Of a stretch of 10,170 bases of DNA, positions 1 through 8,832 are shown piece by piece (the first letter of the stretch is position 1; every line of letters starts with the position of its first letter). The DNA is taken from NCBI GenBank assembly GCA_020847555.1, contig JADLBT010000314.1:1-10170 (forward strand). Direction: 5' to 3'. Position numbers and translations under genes: made by a program. This stretch comes from Gemmataceae bacterium. GTDB taxonomy: Bacteria > Planctomycetota > Planctomycetia > Gemmatales > Gemmataceae. The notes under the pieces were generated by a model, which worked only from the letters and a program-made list of their open reading frames with translations, was not told the origin of the DNA and made no database searches.

Positions 1-7
1 CTTTTCG

Positions 8-38
8 TTGGCATTCGCGTTCCCTACTGACCTACAAT
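8..38 (+). promoter_or_regulatory. Candidate sigma-70-type promoter of the operon
   Basis: A TTGGCA hexamer (8-13) and a TACAAT hexamer (33-38) each match the consensus -35 and -10 boxes at five of six positions. The spacer is 19 bases, slightly longer than the preferred 17. Transcription would start near 45 and leave a leader of about 55 bases before the first gene at 101. This stretch is visibly less GC-rich than the coding sequence after it, as expected for a promoter. The window begins at base 1, so a better promoter further upstream cannot be excluded. Confidence 0.4.
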
Positions 39-87
39 ACGCCAGCAATCAGCACTATCCTCCATCTCGGGTGGCCCGTACCGCTTC

Positions 88-93
88 GAGGAA
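88..93 (+). promoter_or_regulatory. Ribosome binding site deciding the start at 101
   Basis: GAGGAA lies 7 bases before the ATG at 101. It is a good Shine-Dalgarno match and supports this ATG over an in-frame TTG at position 8, which would overlap the candidate promoter and add 31 residues of unconserved-looking sequence. Confidence 0.6.
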
Positions 94-100
94 CCCCATC

Positions 101-1537
101 ATGCCCTCGACCATTTCCGAAGACCTGATTCAGCAGATTGCCCCCGACAGCAGCGCGCTGTCCTCCGGCCGCGGCCTGCGCAAGAGCATGGAGAAGCTCG
201 GCGTCTCCAGCGACGGCACCTGGCTCCTCGGTCAGTGCAAGGGGTCCGCGAAGGAGCCGTATCAGGTGTCCGTCGATCTCGCCAACCCGTCCGCTCCGGT
301 CGGCCGCTGCACCTGTCCGAGCCGGAAGTATCCGTGCAAGCACGCTCTCGGCCTCCTGTACGCCTACCTCGACAAGCCGGACAAGTTCAGCACTCGCGAG
401 CCCGCCGCCGACCTGCTCGGCAAGCGCGAGAAGCAGGTCGCCCGCGCCGAGAAGGCCCAGGCGAAGGATGCCAGCGGCGGCCCCGCTGCTCCGCGCAAGG
501 TCAACCTCGCCGCCCTCGCCAAGAAGGTCAAGCAGCAGCGCGACGGCCTCGACCTGCTTGAGAAAGTCCTCACCGACCTCGTTTCCGGCGGCCAGTGGTT
601 CGAGAAGTCGCGCCTCACTCGCCTGGAAAACCAGTCGAAGCAGATGAGCGACCACTACCTGCCCGGGGCGCGCGTCATGCTCCGGCGCGTCGTCCTGCTC
701 GGCCGCGAGAAGGACATCAACGAGGAGGAGCGCATCGCCCGCGGGACCGAACTCATCGGCCGGCTGTGGGCGATGGTGCAGAAGGGCCGCAGCTACCTCG
801 ACAACAAGCTGTCCGGCGAGGAGTCGCAGGCCGAGGCCGACGCGGTCATGGAGGAGGTGCTCGGCAAGGCGTGGCAGCTCACCGAACTGCGCGAGAAGGG
901 GTACTTCCGGTCGGACCTCGACTTCCACGAACTCGCGTGGGAGCGGTACGACGACGACGCTCGCGAGGAGCGCGTCGAGACGAGCTACCTCCTCGACCTG
1001 AAGGAGGGCAAGGTTTACCTGGCCATCACCTACCGCCCGTACAAGGCGATGGGGCAGCGCACCCAGGCGAGCTACCAGCAGCCGCTGCACGTCACCGAGG
1101 CCGCTGTCTACCCCGGCCTGGCCAATCGCCGGGTGCGCTGGGATCCCGCCGCCGAGGCCGCGGTGCCGCTGACGCCGGTGGTGCTGAAGCGCGTCCACGG
1201 GTTCGCGGTCGCCGAGTTCGAGCCGGTGCTGGCCGACTTCCGCAGGCAGCTCAAGCACCCGCTGGCGCCGCGCGAGAGTGTGGTGCTGCTGCGCTGCCAC
1301 GCTGTCGGCCGCGTCGGTGAGAGGGTGGCGATCGAGGACACGAAGGGGCTGCGCATCGAGACGGCCGACCGGGAGAAGCGGGATTACAACGTGGCGAACC
1401 TCGTGCGAGCCGCGGGCGAGCTGCGCAAGCAGCCGGCCCTGCTGGCCCGCCTGTCGGTCCGCCCGCTCACGAACATCCTCGTCGCGCAGCCGCTCGCGCT
1501 GCTGACGCCGGACAAACACCTCCGCCTGGGGATCTGA
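101..1537 (+). CDS. SWIM zinc-finger protein, first gene of the MoxR-VWA operon
   Basis: This 478-residue protein carries a SWIM-type zinc finger near its N-terminus: Cys70-x-Cys72, six residues, then Cys79-x-His81 (segment CTCPSRKYPCKH). SWIM domains bind zinc and usually mediate DNA or protein contacts. The rest of the chain has no motif I recognise. A charged, Lys/Ala-rich linker (about residues 105-150) separates the finger from a long, mostly helical region and a C-terminal part of mixed helix and strand. There is no signal peptide or membrane segment, so the protein is probably cytoplasmic. The next gene starts two bases after the stop, which points to translational coupling and a shared task with the HEAT, MoxR, DUF5682-like and VWA proteins downstream. 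SWIM proteins are known to sit beside MoxR/VWA genes in other high-GC bacteria. I infer a substrate- or nucleic-acid-recognition subunit, but the exact role is unknown. Confidence 0.85.
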   Translation: MPSTISEDLIQQIAPDSSALSSGRGLRKSMEKLGVSSDGTWLLGQCKGSAKEPYQVSVDLANPSAPVGRCTCPSRKYPCKHALGLLYAYLDKPDKFSTREPAADLLGKREKQVARAEKAQAKDASGGPAAPRKVNLAALAKKVKQQRDGLDLLEKVLTDLVSGGQWFEKSRLTRLENQSKQMSDHYLPGARVMLRRVVLLGREKDINEEERIARGTELIGRLWAMVQKGRSYLDNKLSGEESQAEADAVMEEVLGKAWQLTELREKGYFRSDLDFHELAWERYDDDAREERVETSYLLDLKEGKVYLAITYRPYKAMGQRTQASYQQPLHVTEAAVYPGLANRRVRWDPAAEAAVPLTPVVLKRVHGFAVAEFEPVLADFRRQLKHPLAPRESVVLLRCHAVGRVGERVAIEDTKGLRIETADREKRDYNVANLVRAAGELRKQPALLARLSVRPLTNILVAQPLALLTPDKHLRLGI

Positions 1538-1539
1538 TC

Positions 1540-3486
<1,947 letters not shown>

Positions 3487-3525
3487 CGCACTCGCCGCGA
3501 CCGAAAACGACAATCCTCATCCACG

Positions 3526-3533
3526 GGTGATCC
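3526..3533 (+). promoter_or_regulatory. Unusual Shine-Dalgarno site of the MoxR gene
   Basis: GGTGATCC ends three bases before the ATG at 3537. It would pair with the distal part of the canonical 16S rRNA 3' end (GGATCACC), upstream of the usual CCTCC core. If the strand is aligned on the full anti-Shine-Dalgarno sequence, the effective spacing is normal. The surrounding 50-base gap (3487-3536) shows no terminator hairpin, so read-through from the HEAT gene is expected. Confidence 0.4.
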
Positions 3534-3536
3534 ATC

Positions 3537-4682
3537 ATGGCGAAGGTCGTAACTGCCACGAAAACCAAGGCTCCTTCCCCCGCCTCCAGCTCGGGGAACG
3601 GGAGCGCCGATATCCTGCGCCGCCCGGCCGAGATCGAGTACAAGGCCGAGTTGGAGGCGCTGGCCGCGGTAGACAGGGATCCGCGCCCCGAGGGCTGGAA
3701 GCTCTCGCCCAAGGCGGTCCGCACCTACATCACCGGCGGCACGGCCGGCAAGACCGAGATCCGGCCGAAGTACCTCGGCAGCGAGCGCGTCGTCGAGATT
3801 GCCATCGCGACCCTGGCGACCGACCGGGCGCTGCTGTTGATCGGCGAGCCGGGGACGGCCAAGAGCTGGCTGAGCGAACACCTGGCGGCGGCCATCTCGG
3901 GCAACAGCCTGATGCTGGTGCAGGGGACGGCCGGCACCACCGAGGAGCAGATCCGCTACAGCTGGAACTACGCTCTCCTCCTGGCCGAGGGGCCGACGCC
4001 CAAGGCGCTGGTGCCGAGCCCGATCTACCGGGCGATGGAGGGCGGCAAGCTGGTCCGGTTCGAGGAGATCACGCGCTGCCCGGCGGAGGTGCAGGACGGG
4101 CTGATCACGCTGCTGTCGGAGAAGATCATGGCGGTGCCGGAGCTGGGGTTCCACCTGCCGGCGCAGCGCGGCTTCAACCTGATCGGGACGGCCAACACGC
4201 GCGACCGCGGCGTCAACGAGATGTCGGCCGCCCTGAAGCGGCGGTTCAACATCGTCGTCCTGCCGGTGCCGACGGACCTTGACACCGAGGTGTCGATCGT
4301 GACGAAGCGCGTTGCCGAGATCGGGGCCGGGCTGAAGCTGCCGGCGCCGCCGCCGGCCGAGGAGGCGGTGCGCAAGATCGTGCAGATTTTCCAGGAGCTG
4401 CGCCGCGGGCAGACGCTCGACGGCAAGCAGAAGGTCAAGCCGCCGTCGGGCGTGCTCTCGACGGCGGAGGCGATCAGCCTGCTGGGCAACAGCATGGCGC
4501 TGGCCGGGCACTTCGGCGAGGGCACCGTGGAGGACCGCGACCTGGCGGCGGGACTGCAAGGCGTGGTGGTCAAGGAGGACGCGCGCGACGGGACCGTGTG
4601 GGTCGAGTACCTGGAGAACGTGATGAAGAAGCGCGGGGCCGAGTGGCGCGAGTTGTACACGGCCTGCAAGGAGCTGGTATGA
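3537..4682 (+). CDS. MoxR-type AAA+ ATPase
   Basis: This 381-residue ATPase has a Walker A motif GEPGTAKS (103-110), the GxPGxxKS form typical of MoxR proteins. The Walker B region is VRFEEITR (173-180), with Glu176-Glu177 where most MoxR proteins have Asp-Glu. Sensor 1 is Asn220 within GTANTRDRG, and the arginine-finger candidates are Arg235/Arg236 in the LKRRF segment that closes the helix. About 75-90 residues precede the AAA core, a longer N-terminal extension than in minimal MoxR proteins, and a helical lid follows (about 260-381). MoxR ATPases form ring hexamers that remodel or activate clients, usually with a VWA partner, and such a gene lies downstream (7635-8828). The last codons overlap the DUF5682-like gene as ATGA, indicating coupled translation. 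I am confident of the family. The client is unknown. Confidence 0.93.
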   Translation: MAKVVTATKTKAPSPASSSGNGSADILRRPAEIEYKAELEALAAVDRDPRPEGWKLSPKAVRTYITGGTAGKTEIRPKYLGSERVVEIAIATLATDRALLLIGEPGTAKSWLSEHLAAAISGNSLMLVQGTAGTTEEQIRYSWNYALLLAEGPTPKALVPSPIYRAMEGGKLVRFEEITRCPAEVQDGLITLLSEKIMAVPELGFHLPAQRGFNLIGTANTRDRGVNEMSAALKRRFNIVVLPVPTDLDTEVSIVTKRVAEIGAGLKLPAPPPAEEAVRKIVQIFQELRRGQTLDGKQKVKPPSGVLSTAEAISLLGNSMALAGHFGEGTVEDRDLAAGLQGVVVKEDARDGTVWVEYLENVMKKRGAEWRELYTACKELV

Positions 4683-7123
4683 CAACCGTTCTCGACCCCG
4701 CGGCCTTCTTCCACGCCCCTTATGGGGAAGCGAAGCCGCTGGCGTGCGTCTTCGGTGTCCGCCACCTCTCGCCCGCCGCGGCACATCACCTCCTGAATGT
4801 CCTCGACGCGCTGCAGCCGACCGCCGTCCTGATCGAGGGGCCGTCCGACGCCACCGAGGTCATTCAACAGTCGCTCAAGAGCAAGAGGACGAGCGTCCTC
4901 CTCGAAGAGATGACGAAGCCGCCGGTCGCGCTGCTGGCGTACACCAAGGAGCGCCCGGTGCGCTCGATCCTCTACCCCCTCGCCGAGTACTCGCCGGAGT
5001 GGGTGGCGCTGACCGGGGGCCGGCGCAACTGCCCGAAGGCGACGCGGGTCATCGACCTACCAGCGGCGGTTTTCCTGGAACTGCACAAGGTCGCGGCTCC
5101 CGACGGTGATGACGAGCCGACCCCGAACGGTAACGGCAAGGGCGAGCTTCCCGACGGCAGTCGCCCCGCCGTCACGCCGCCGAAGGCCCGCCGCAAGCAG
5201 GTCAGCGAACACACCCGCGCCTACCTCGACGATCCGTATGAGGCGATCGCGCGCCTGGCCGGCGACCCGGACCACGAGACGTGGTGGGAGCGGCACTTCG
5301 AGCACACGTCCGAGCCGGCCGCCTACGCGCATCAGATCTTCGAGCTGGGGCGCGGGCTGCGCGACCTGCGGCCGATGGCCGAGAACGACGAGAATCTGAT
5401 CCGCGAGGCGTACATGCGCCGCTGCATCCACGCGGTGCTGAAGGAAGGCCACCGGCCGGAGAAGGTCGTTGTCGTCTGCGGCGCCTTCCACTCCGCCGCG
5501 TTGACGCATGAACAACCACCGATGGATGACCGGCAGCTGAAGAGCCTGCCGAAGGTAACCACCAGTATCACGCTGATGCCGTACAGCTACTACCGGCTGT
5601 CGTCACAGTCGGGGTACGGGGCCGGCAACCACGCGCCGGCGTACTTCCAGCGTCTGCACGAAGAGCGTCGCCACGGCCACTCGCACCGCCTGGCCTCACG
5701 CTACCTCAGCGAGGTCTGCCACGCGATGCGCAAGGGCGGGCAGATCCGCTCGCCGGCCGAGGTGATCGAGGGCGTGCGCCTGGCGCAAACGCTGGCGGCG
5801 CTCAACGAGGCGCCGGCGCCGACTCTGCGCGACCTGCGCGACGCGGCCGTCACGCTGCTGGGCCGCGGCGAGGTCGATCTGGTCCGGCCGTTCCTCGCAG
5901 AAGTGGAAATCGGCAGCAACATCGGCAAGCTGCCGAAGGGCGTTAGCCGCACCGCGCTGCAGGACGACTTCTACCTGCACCTGGAGGGGCTGCGCCTCGA
6001 AAAGTACCAGGTGGACAAGGACCAGGAACCGCTCGAACTGGACCTGCGCGAGAACCGCTTCGTCAAGGGCGAGGACGCCGCCTTCCGCGACCGCAACCGC
6101 AGCATCTTCCTGCACCGTCTCGACGCGCTGGGACTGGAGTTCGGCAAGCGGGAGGACGTCAAGGGACAATACGGGACGGCGCGCGAGCGGTGGAAGCTGC
6201 GTTGGAAGCCGGACTGCGAGATTCAGCTCGTCGAGGCGGCGCTGCGGGGCGACACCGTCGAGGTGGCCGCGGCGGTGGCGCTGTCGGAGCGGCTGACCGA
6301 GTGCGAGCGCGTCGATCAGGCGGCGGGCGTGGTCAAGGACGCGATCCGCTGTCAGCTCGCCGACGCCCTGGAGGACGCGCGCAAGCGGCTGCAGGCGATC
6401 GGCGTCGAGGACACTGGCTTTATCCCGCTGGCCCGCGCCGTGGACGATCTGGCCGAGTCGATCAGCTACAAGGACGTGCGCCAGTTCGACCCGGCGCCGC
6501 TGCGGCCGCTGCTGGGACAGCTGTTCCTGCGGGCGTGCCTGCAGCTGAAGCAGGCGTGCGTTTGCGACCGCCAGGCGGCCAAGGACGTCAAGGGGGCGAT
6601 CATCGCGCTGAACCGCGTTTCGGGCGAGAACGCCAACGACGTGGACCACCGTCGCTGGGACACGGAGCTGCAAGCAGTGGCGGCGGCGGACGATCTGAAC
6701 TCGTACCTGTCGGGGCTGGCCTGCTCGATCATGCTGGAGAAGGGCCGCATCGCCGAGGACGAACTGGCGCGCGAGGTGAGCCGGCGGTTGTCGCCGGGCG
6801 TCGGCGCCGAACTGGGGGCGGGCTGGTTCGAGGGGCTGGTGCAGGGCAATCGGCAAGCGCTCTTCTCGCGGCTGGTCCTGTGGCGGCAGCTCGACGCCTA
6901 CATCCAGAGCTTGCAGGACGACGAGTTTCGGCAGGCGCTCGTTTACCTGCGCCGCGCGTTCAGCGAATTCGAGCCGGCCGAGATCCGGCGCGTCGTGTCG
7001 AACCTGGCGGAGATCTCGCAGGAAGGGGCGCAGGAACTCCAGGCGAGCGTGGACGTCAAGCTGAGCGAGGAAGAGGCGAAAAAGCTCCAGGAACAACTTG
7101 GAGAGCTGGAGCTGGACCTGTGA
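4679..7123 (+). CDS. DUF5682-like protein with a TIKI/TraB-like N-terminal domain
   Basis: The ATG at 4679 overlaps the TGA of the MoxR gene. It is preferred to an in-frame upstream start at 4598, which would lie inside MoxR. The product is 814 residues. The N-terminal domain begins with a strand and the motif GVRH (26-29). A helix and a second strand ending in IEGPSD (52-57, Glu53) follow. After a Pro/Gly/Asn-rich linker (about 140-174) come a Trp/His-rich segment WWERHFEH (202-209) and a strand leading into a second motif, GAFH (268-271). Paired GX2H motifs with an acidic residue after the second strand are the signature of the TIKI/TraB/ChaN/erythromycin-esterase superfamily, which includes metal-dependent proteases and esterases. 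The remaining 500 or so residues are helical and unrecognised. I recall the family as DUF5682, a regular companion of MoxR-VWA genes. Its enzymatic activity is inferred and not established. No signal peptide is seen. Confidence 0.82.
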   Translation: MTTVLDPAAFFHAPYGEAKPLACVFGVRHLSPAAAHHLLNVLDALQPTAVLIEGPSDATEVIQQSLKSKRTSVLLEEMTKPPVALLAYTKERPVRSILYPLAEYSPEWVALTGGRRNCPKATRVIDLPAAVFLELHKVAAPDGDDEPTPNGNGKGELPDGSRPAVTPPKARRKQVSEHTRAYLDDPYEAIARLAGDPDHETWWERHFEHTSEPAAYAHQIFELGRGLRDLRPMAENDENLIREAYMRRCIHAVLKEGHRPEKVVVVCGAFHSAALTHEQPPMDDRQLKSLPKVTTSITLMPYSYYRLSSQSGYGAGNHAPAYFQRLHEERRHGHSHRLASRYLSEVCHAMRKGGQIRSPAEVIEGVRLAQTLAALNEAPAPTLRDLRDAAVTLLGRGEVDLVRPFLAEVEIGSNIGKLPKGVSRTALQDDFYLHLEGLRLEKYQVDKDQEPLELDLRENRFVKGEDAAFRDRNRSIFLHRLDALGLEFGKREDVKGQYGTARERWKLRWKPDCEIQLVEAALRGDTVEVAAAVALSERLTECERVDQAAGVVKDAIRCQLADALEDARKRLQAIGVEDTGFIPLARAVDDLAESISYKDVRQFDPAPLRPLLGQLFLRACLQLKQACVCDRQAAKDVKGAIIALNRVSGENANDVDHRRWDTELQAVAAADDLNSYLSGLACSIMLEKGRIAEDELAREVSRRLSPGVGAELGAGWFEGLVQGNRQALFSRLVLWRQLDAYIQSLQDDEFRQALVYLRRAFSEFEPAEIRRVVSNLAEISQEGAQELQASVDVKLSEEEAKKLQEQLGELELDL

Positions 7124-7127
7124 ATTG

Positions 7128-7162
7128 CGTTTCGCGCAAAGACGCAAAAGAGCGCAAAGGAA
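7128..7162 (+). repeat. Left terminal inverted repeat of the GxxExxY cassette
   Basis: The arm begins CGTTTCGCGCAAAG and contains three CGCAAAG-like words (7135-7141, 7143-7150 with one extra A, 7153-7159), so it is itself a degenerate tandem repeat. It pairs with 7584-7618. Read in the frame of the GxxExxY gene it encodes VSRKDAKERKG, upstream of the preferred ATG. Confidence 0.88.
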
Positions 7163-7182
7163 AACCCCATCCGAGCTTTGTC

Positions 7183-7566
7183 ATGCACCCGAACGAAGTC
7201 GCTCGTCAGATTGTGGATGCGGCTTACAAGATTCACACAACACTGGGGCCGGGGCTGCTCGAATCGGTTTATGAGGCCGTGATGGCCTTCGAGTTGAAGA
7301 AACGTGGACTGAGCTTCTTGCGGCAGCATCCTATTCCGGTTGTCTACGAATCGGTCCACCTGGAAGAAGGCTTTCGGGCGGATTTCATTGTTGAAGGCCT
7401 GGTCATCATCGAGTTGAAAGCGATCGAGGCGGTTGCCCCGGTCCACAAGAAACAAACCCTTACCTACATGCGTCTGGCAGAAAAGCCTCTCGGTCTGCTT
7501 ATCAACTTTAACGTGGCCTTGATCAAGGAAGGCATCACCCGGCTCGTCAATAATCTTCAGGAGTGA
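7183..7566 (+). CDS. GxxExxY protein, PD-(D/E)XK nuclease-like
   Basis: The 127-residue product has the family signature G24-L-L-E27-S-V-Y30. It also has residues expected of a PD-(D/E)XK nuclease core: Asp67 in FRADF, then Glu77-Leu-Lys79 after a hydrophobic strand, and a QxxxY motif (Gln91-Tyr95) in the following helix, as in RecB-like nucleases. GxxExxY proteins are common, poorly characterised, about 125 residues long and often of unknown role, so this one is full length. The ATG at 7183 is chosen because homologous sequence begins around it. A GTG at 7120 overlapping the previous stop would give 148 residues, with the extra N-terminus encoded mostly by the inverted repeat. A short GAG (7173-7175) is the only ribosome-binding hint. 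Its lower GC content and flanking repeats mark it as cargo of a mobile cassette and not an original member of the operon. Nuclease activity is an inference. Confidence 0.87.
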   Translation: MHPNEVARQIVDAAYKIHTTLGPGLLESVYEAVMAFELKKRGLSFLRQHPIPVVYESVHLEEGFRADFIVEGLVIIELKAIEAVAPVHKKQTLTYMRLAEKPLGLLINFNVALIKEGITRLVNNLQE

Positions 7567-7583
7567 TTGGGCGCTGTTGTGTC

Positions 7584-7618
7584 TTCCTTTGCGCTCTTTG
7601 GCGGCTTTGCGCGAAACG
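7584..7618 (-). repeat. Right terminal inverted repeat of the GxxExxY cassette
   Basis: This is the reverse complement of 7128-7162 with two mismatches, both an A in the left arm against a C in this arm when read in the same orientation. On the minus strand it encodes VSRKAAKERKG, the same peptide as the left arm apart from Asp to Ala. It begins 17 bases after the GxxExxY stop and ends 16 bases before the VWA start. Confidence 0.88.
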
Positions 7619-7634
7619 TTTTTGGATTGCACTC

Positions 7635-8828
7635 ATGTCAACCGATCGATACGTCCGCTGGCGCCTCGTGCTCGGTCGCGAATCCGATCCGGGTCTTTCC
7701 CAGCTCGCCGGCTGCCCCGCTGGGAGCCTTGTCAGTGGCGACCTGGCCAACCTCGACGCCTCCCTCGGCATGATCTACGGCGGCGCCCCCGACACCACGC
7801 CGCCGCAGAAAGGTGCCAAACGCAGCGCCGGCCTCGGCTCGTCCGCCCCGCGCCTGGCGCAGTGGCTCGGCGACATCCGCGGCTACTTCTCCCAGGACGT
7901 CGTCACCGTCATCCAGCGCGACGCGATCGAGCGCAAGGGCCTCAAGCAACTCCTCTTCGAGCCCGAAACGCTGAGCCAGATCACGCCGAACGTCGAACTG
8001 GTCGGCACGCTCATGTCGCTGCGCGGCATGATCCCGGAGAAGACCAAGGAGACCGCCCGCGCGATCGTCCGCCAGGTCGTCGAGGAGATCATGAAGCGCC
8101 TGCGCGGGGCGGTCGAGCAGGCCGTGCGCGGCGCCCTCGACCGCAGCCGCCACAGCCCGATGCGCAGCCTGCCGAACATGGACTGGGTGCGCACCATCCG
8201 CCGCAATCTCAAGAACTACGACCGCAAGCGCAAGGTCGTCATCCCCGACTCGTTCCACTTCTTCGCCCGCCAGCACCGCCGCAAGGAGTGGAACGTCATG
8301 GTCGCCATCGACCAGTCCGGATCAATGGCCGATTCCGTCGTTTACGGCTCGATCATGGGCGCCATTTTCGCCAGCATGCCCGCTCTGGAGACGCACATCG
8401 TCGCGTTCGACACCGAGGTGGTCGATCTGACAGAGCAGTGTCACGATCCGGTGGACATGCTGTTCGGCATTCAGCTCGGCGGCGGCACCGACATCAACCG
8501 GGCGGTCGGTTACTGCCAGGGGTTCGTCAAGGATCCGCACAAGACGCTGTTCATCCTCATCACCGATCTGTTCGAGGGCGGCAACCAGCGCGAGCTGCTG
8601 CGCCGGGTCGAGGACATGGTGGGGTCCGGCGTGAAGGTGATCTGCCTGCTCGCGCTGTCCGACAGCGGGGTGCCGTGCTACGACGAGACGCTGGCGAAGA
8701 AGCTCGCCGAGCTGCGCGTGCCGTGTTTCGGCTGCACGCCGAACATGCTTCCGCCGCTGCTCGAAGGCGCGATCAAGGGCCAGGATCTGATGCAGCTGGC
8801 CGAACGGTACGGCACCAAACCAAAATAA
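7635..8828 (+). CDS. VWA (von Willebrand factor A) domain protein, MoxR partner
   Basis: This is a 397-residue protein. Its N-terminus carries a RWRLVLG motif and an L-D-A-S-L-G-M-I-Y segment, which I associate with VWA proteins of this operon type. A basic helical middle region follows (about 125-220). The C-terminal VWA domain (about 220-390) has a complete metal-ion-dependent adhesion site: DQSGS (Asp226, Ser228, Ser230), Thr285 in GGGTD, and Asp311 in LITD. Such domains bind Mg2+ and partner proteins, and VWA proteins act with MoxR ATPases in chaperone-like complexes. The ATG at 7635 is preferred over an in-frame start at 7563, whose first 24 codons are inverted-repeat sequence and which overlaps the GxxExxY stop. 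No Shine-Dalgarno sequence is evident before 7635, probably because the cassette separated the gene from its original upstream neighbour. No signal peptide or membrane helix is visible. Confidence 0.92.
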   Translation: MSTDRYVRWRLVLGRESDPGLSQLAGCPAGSLVSGDLANLDASLGMIYGGAPDTTPPQKGAKRSAGLGSSAPRLAQWLGDIRGYFSQDVVTVIQRDAIERKGLKQLLFEPETLSQITPNVELVGTLMSLRGMIPEKTKETARAIVRQVVEEIMKRLRGAVEQAVRGALDRSRHSPMRSLPNMDWVRTIRRNLKNYDRKRKVVIPDSFHFFARQHRRKEWNVMVAIDQSGSMADSVVYGSIMGAIFASMPALETHIVAFDTEVVDLTEQCHDPVDMLFGIQLGGGTDINRAVGYCQGFVKDPHKTLFILITDLFEGGNQRELLRRVEDMVGSGVKVICLLALSDSGVPCYDETLAKKLAELRVPCFGCTPNMLPPLLEGAIKGQDLMQLAERYGTKPK

Positions 8829-8832
8829 GGGC

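Larger units (their letters stand above)
7128..7618 (+). mobile_element. 491-bp inverted-repeat cassette carrying a GxxExxY gene
   Basis: Two 35-base terminal inverted repeats (7128-7162 and 7584-7618) match at 33 of 35 positions and enclose only one gene. The interior is visibly less GC-rich (about 50-58 percent in the lines counted) than the surrounding operon. The cassette sits exactly between the stop of the DUF5682-like gene and the start of the VWA gene, where an otherwise compact operon opens into a 511-base gap. An ATTGC word occurs at 7124-7128 and again at 7626-7630, possibly a target-site duplication. No transposase is encoded, so movement would need help from elsewhere or from the encoded nuclease-like protein. 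From general knowledge, GxxExxY genes are often found with CGCAAAG-rich repeats of this kind in planctomycetes and related groups. Confidence 0.75.

Noticed and set aside
3487..3536. Possible terminator or promoter in the gap between the HEAT and MoxR genes
   Set aside because: No stable hairpin with a U-run and no convincing -35/-10 pair are visible. The gap is better explained as an ordinary intra-operon spacer with a ribosome binding site.
5696..7147. Minus-strand open frame opposite the DUF5682-like gene
   Set aside because: It has no recognisable domain and the composition of a GC-driven shadow. The plus frame is coupled to MoxR by an ATGA overlap.
7128..7162. CRISPR-like interpretation of the repeated CGCAAAG words
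   Set aside because: The words are 7-8 bases long with 1-3 base gaps and no spacers of regular length. They belong to the cassette's terminal repeat.
6943..7632. Minus-strand frame starting in the right inverted repeat and crossing the GxxExxY gene
   Set aside because: It arises because the repeat and cassette lack stops in this frame. The opposite strand has the GxxExxY and nuclease-like motifs.
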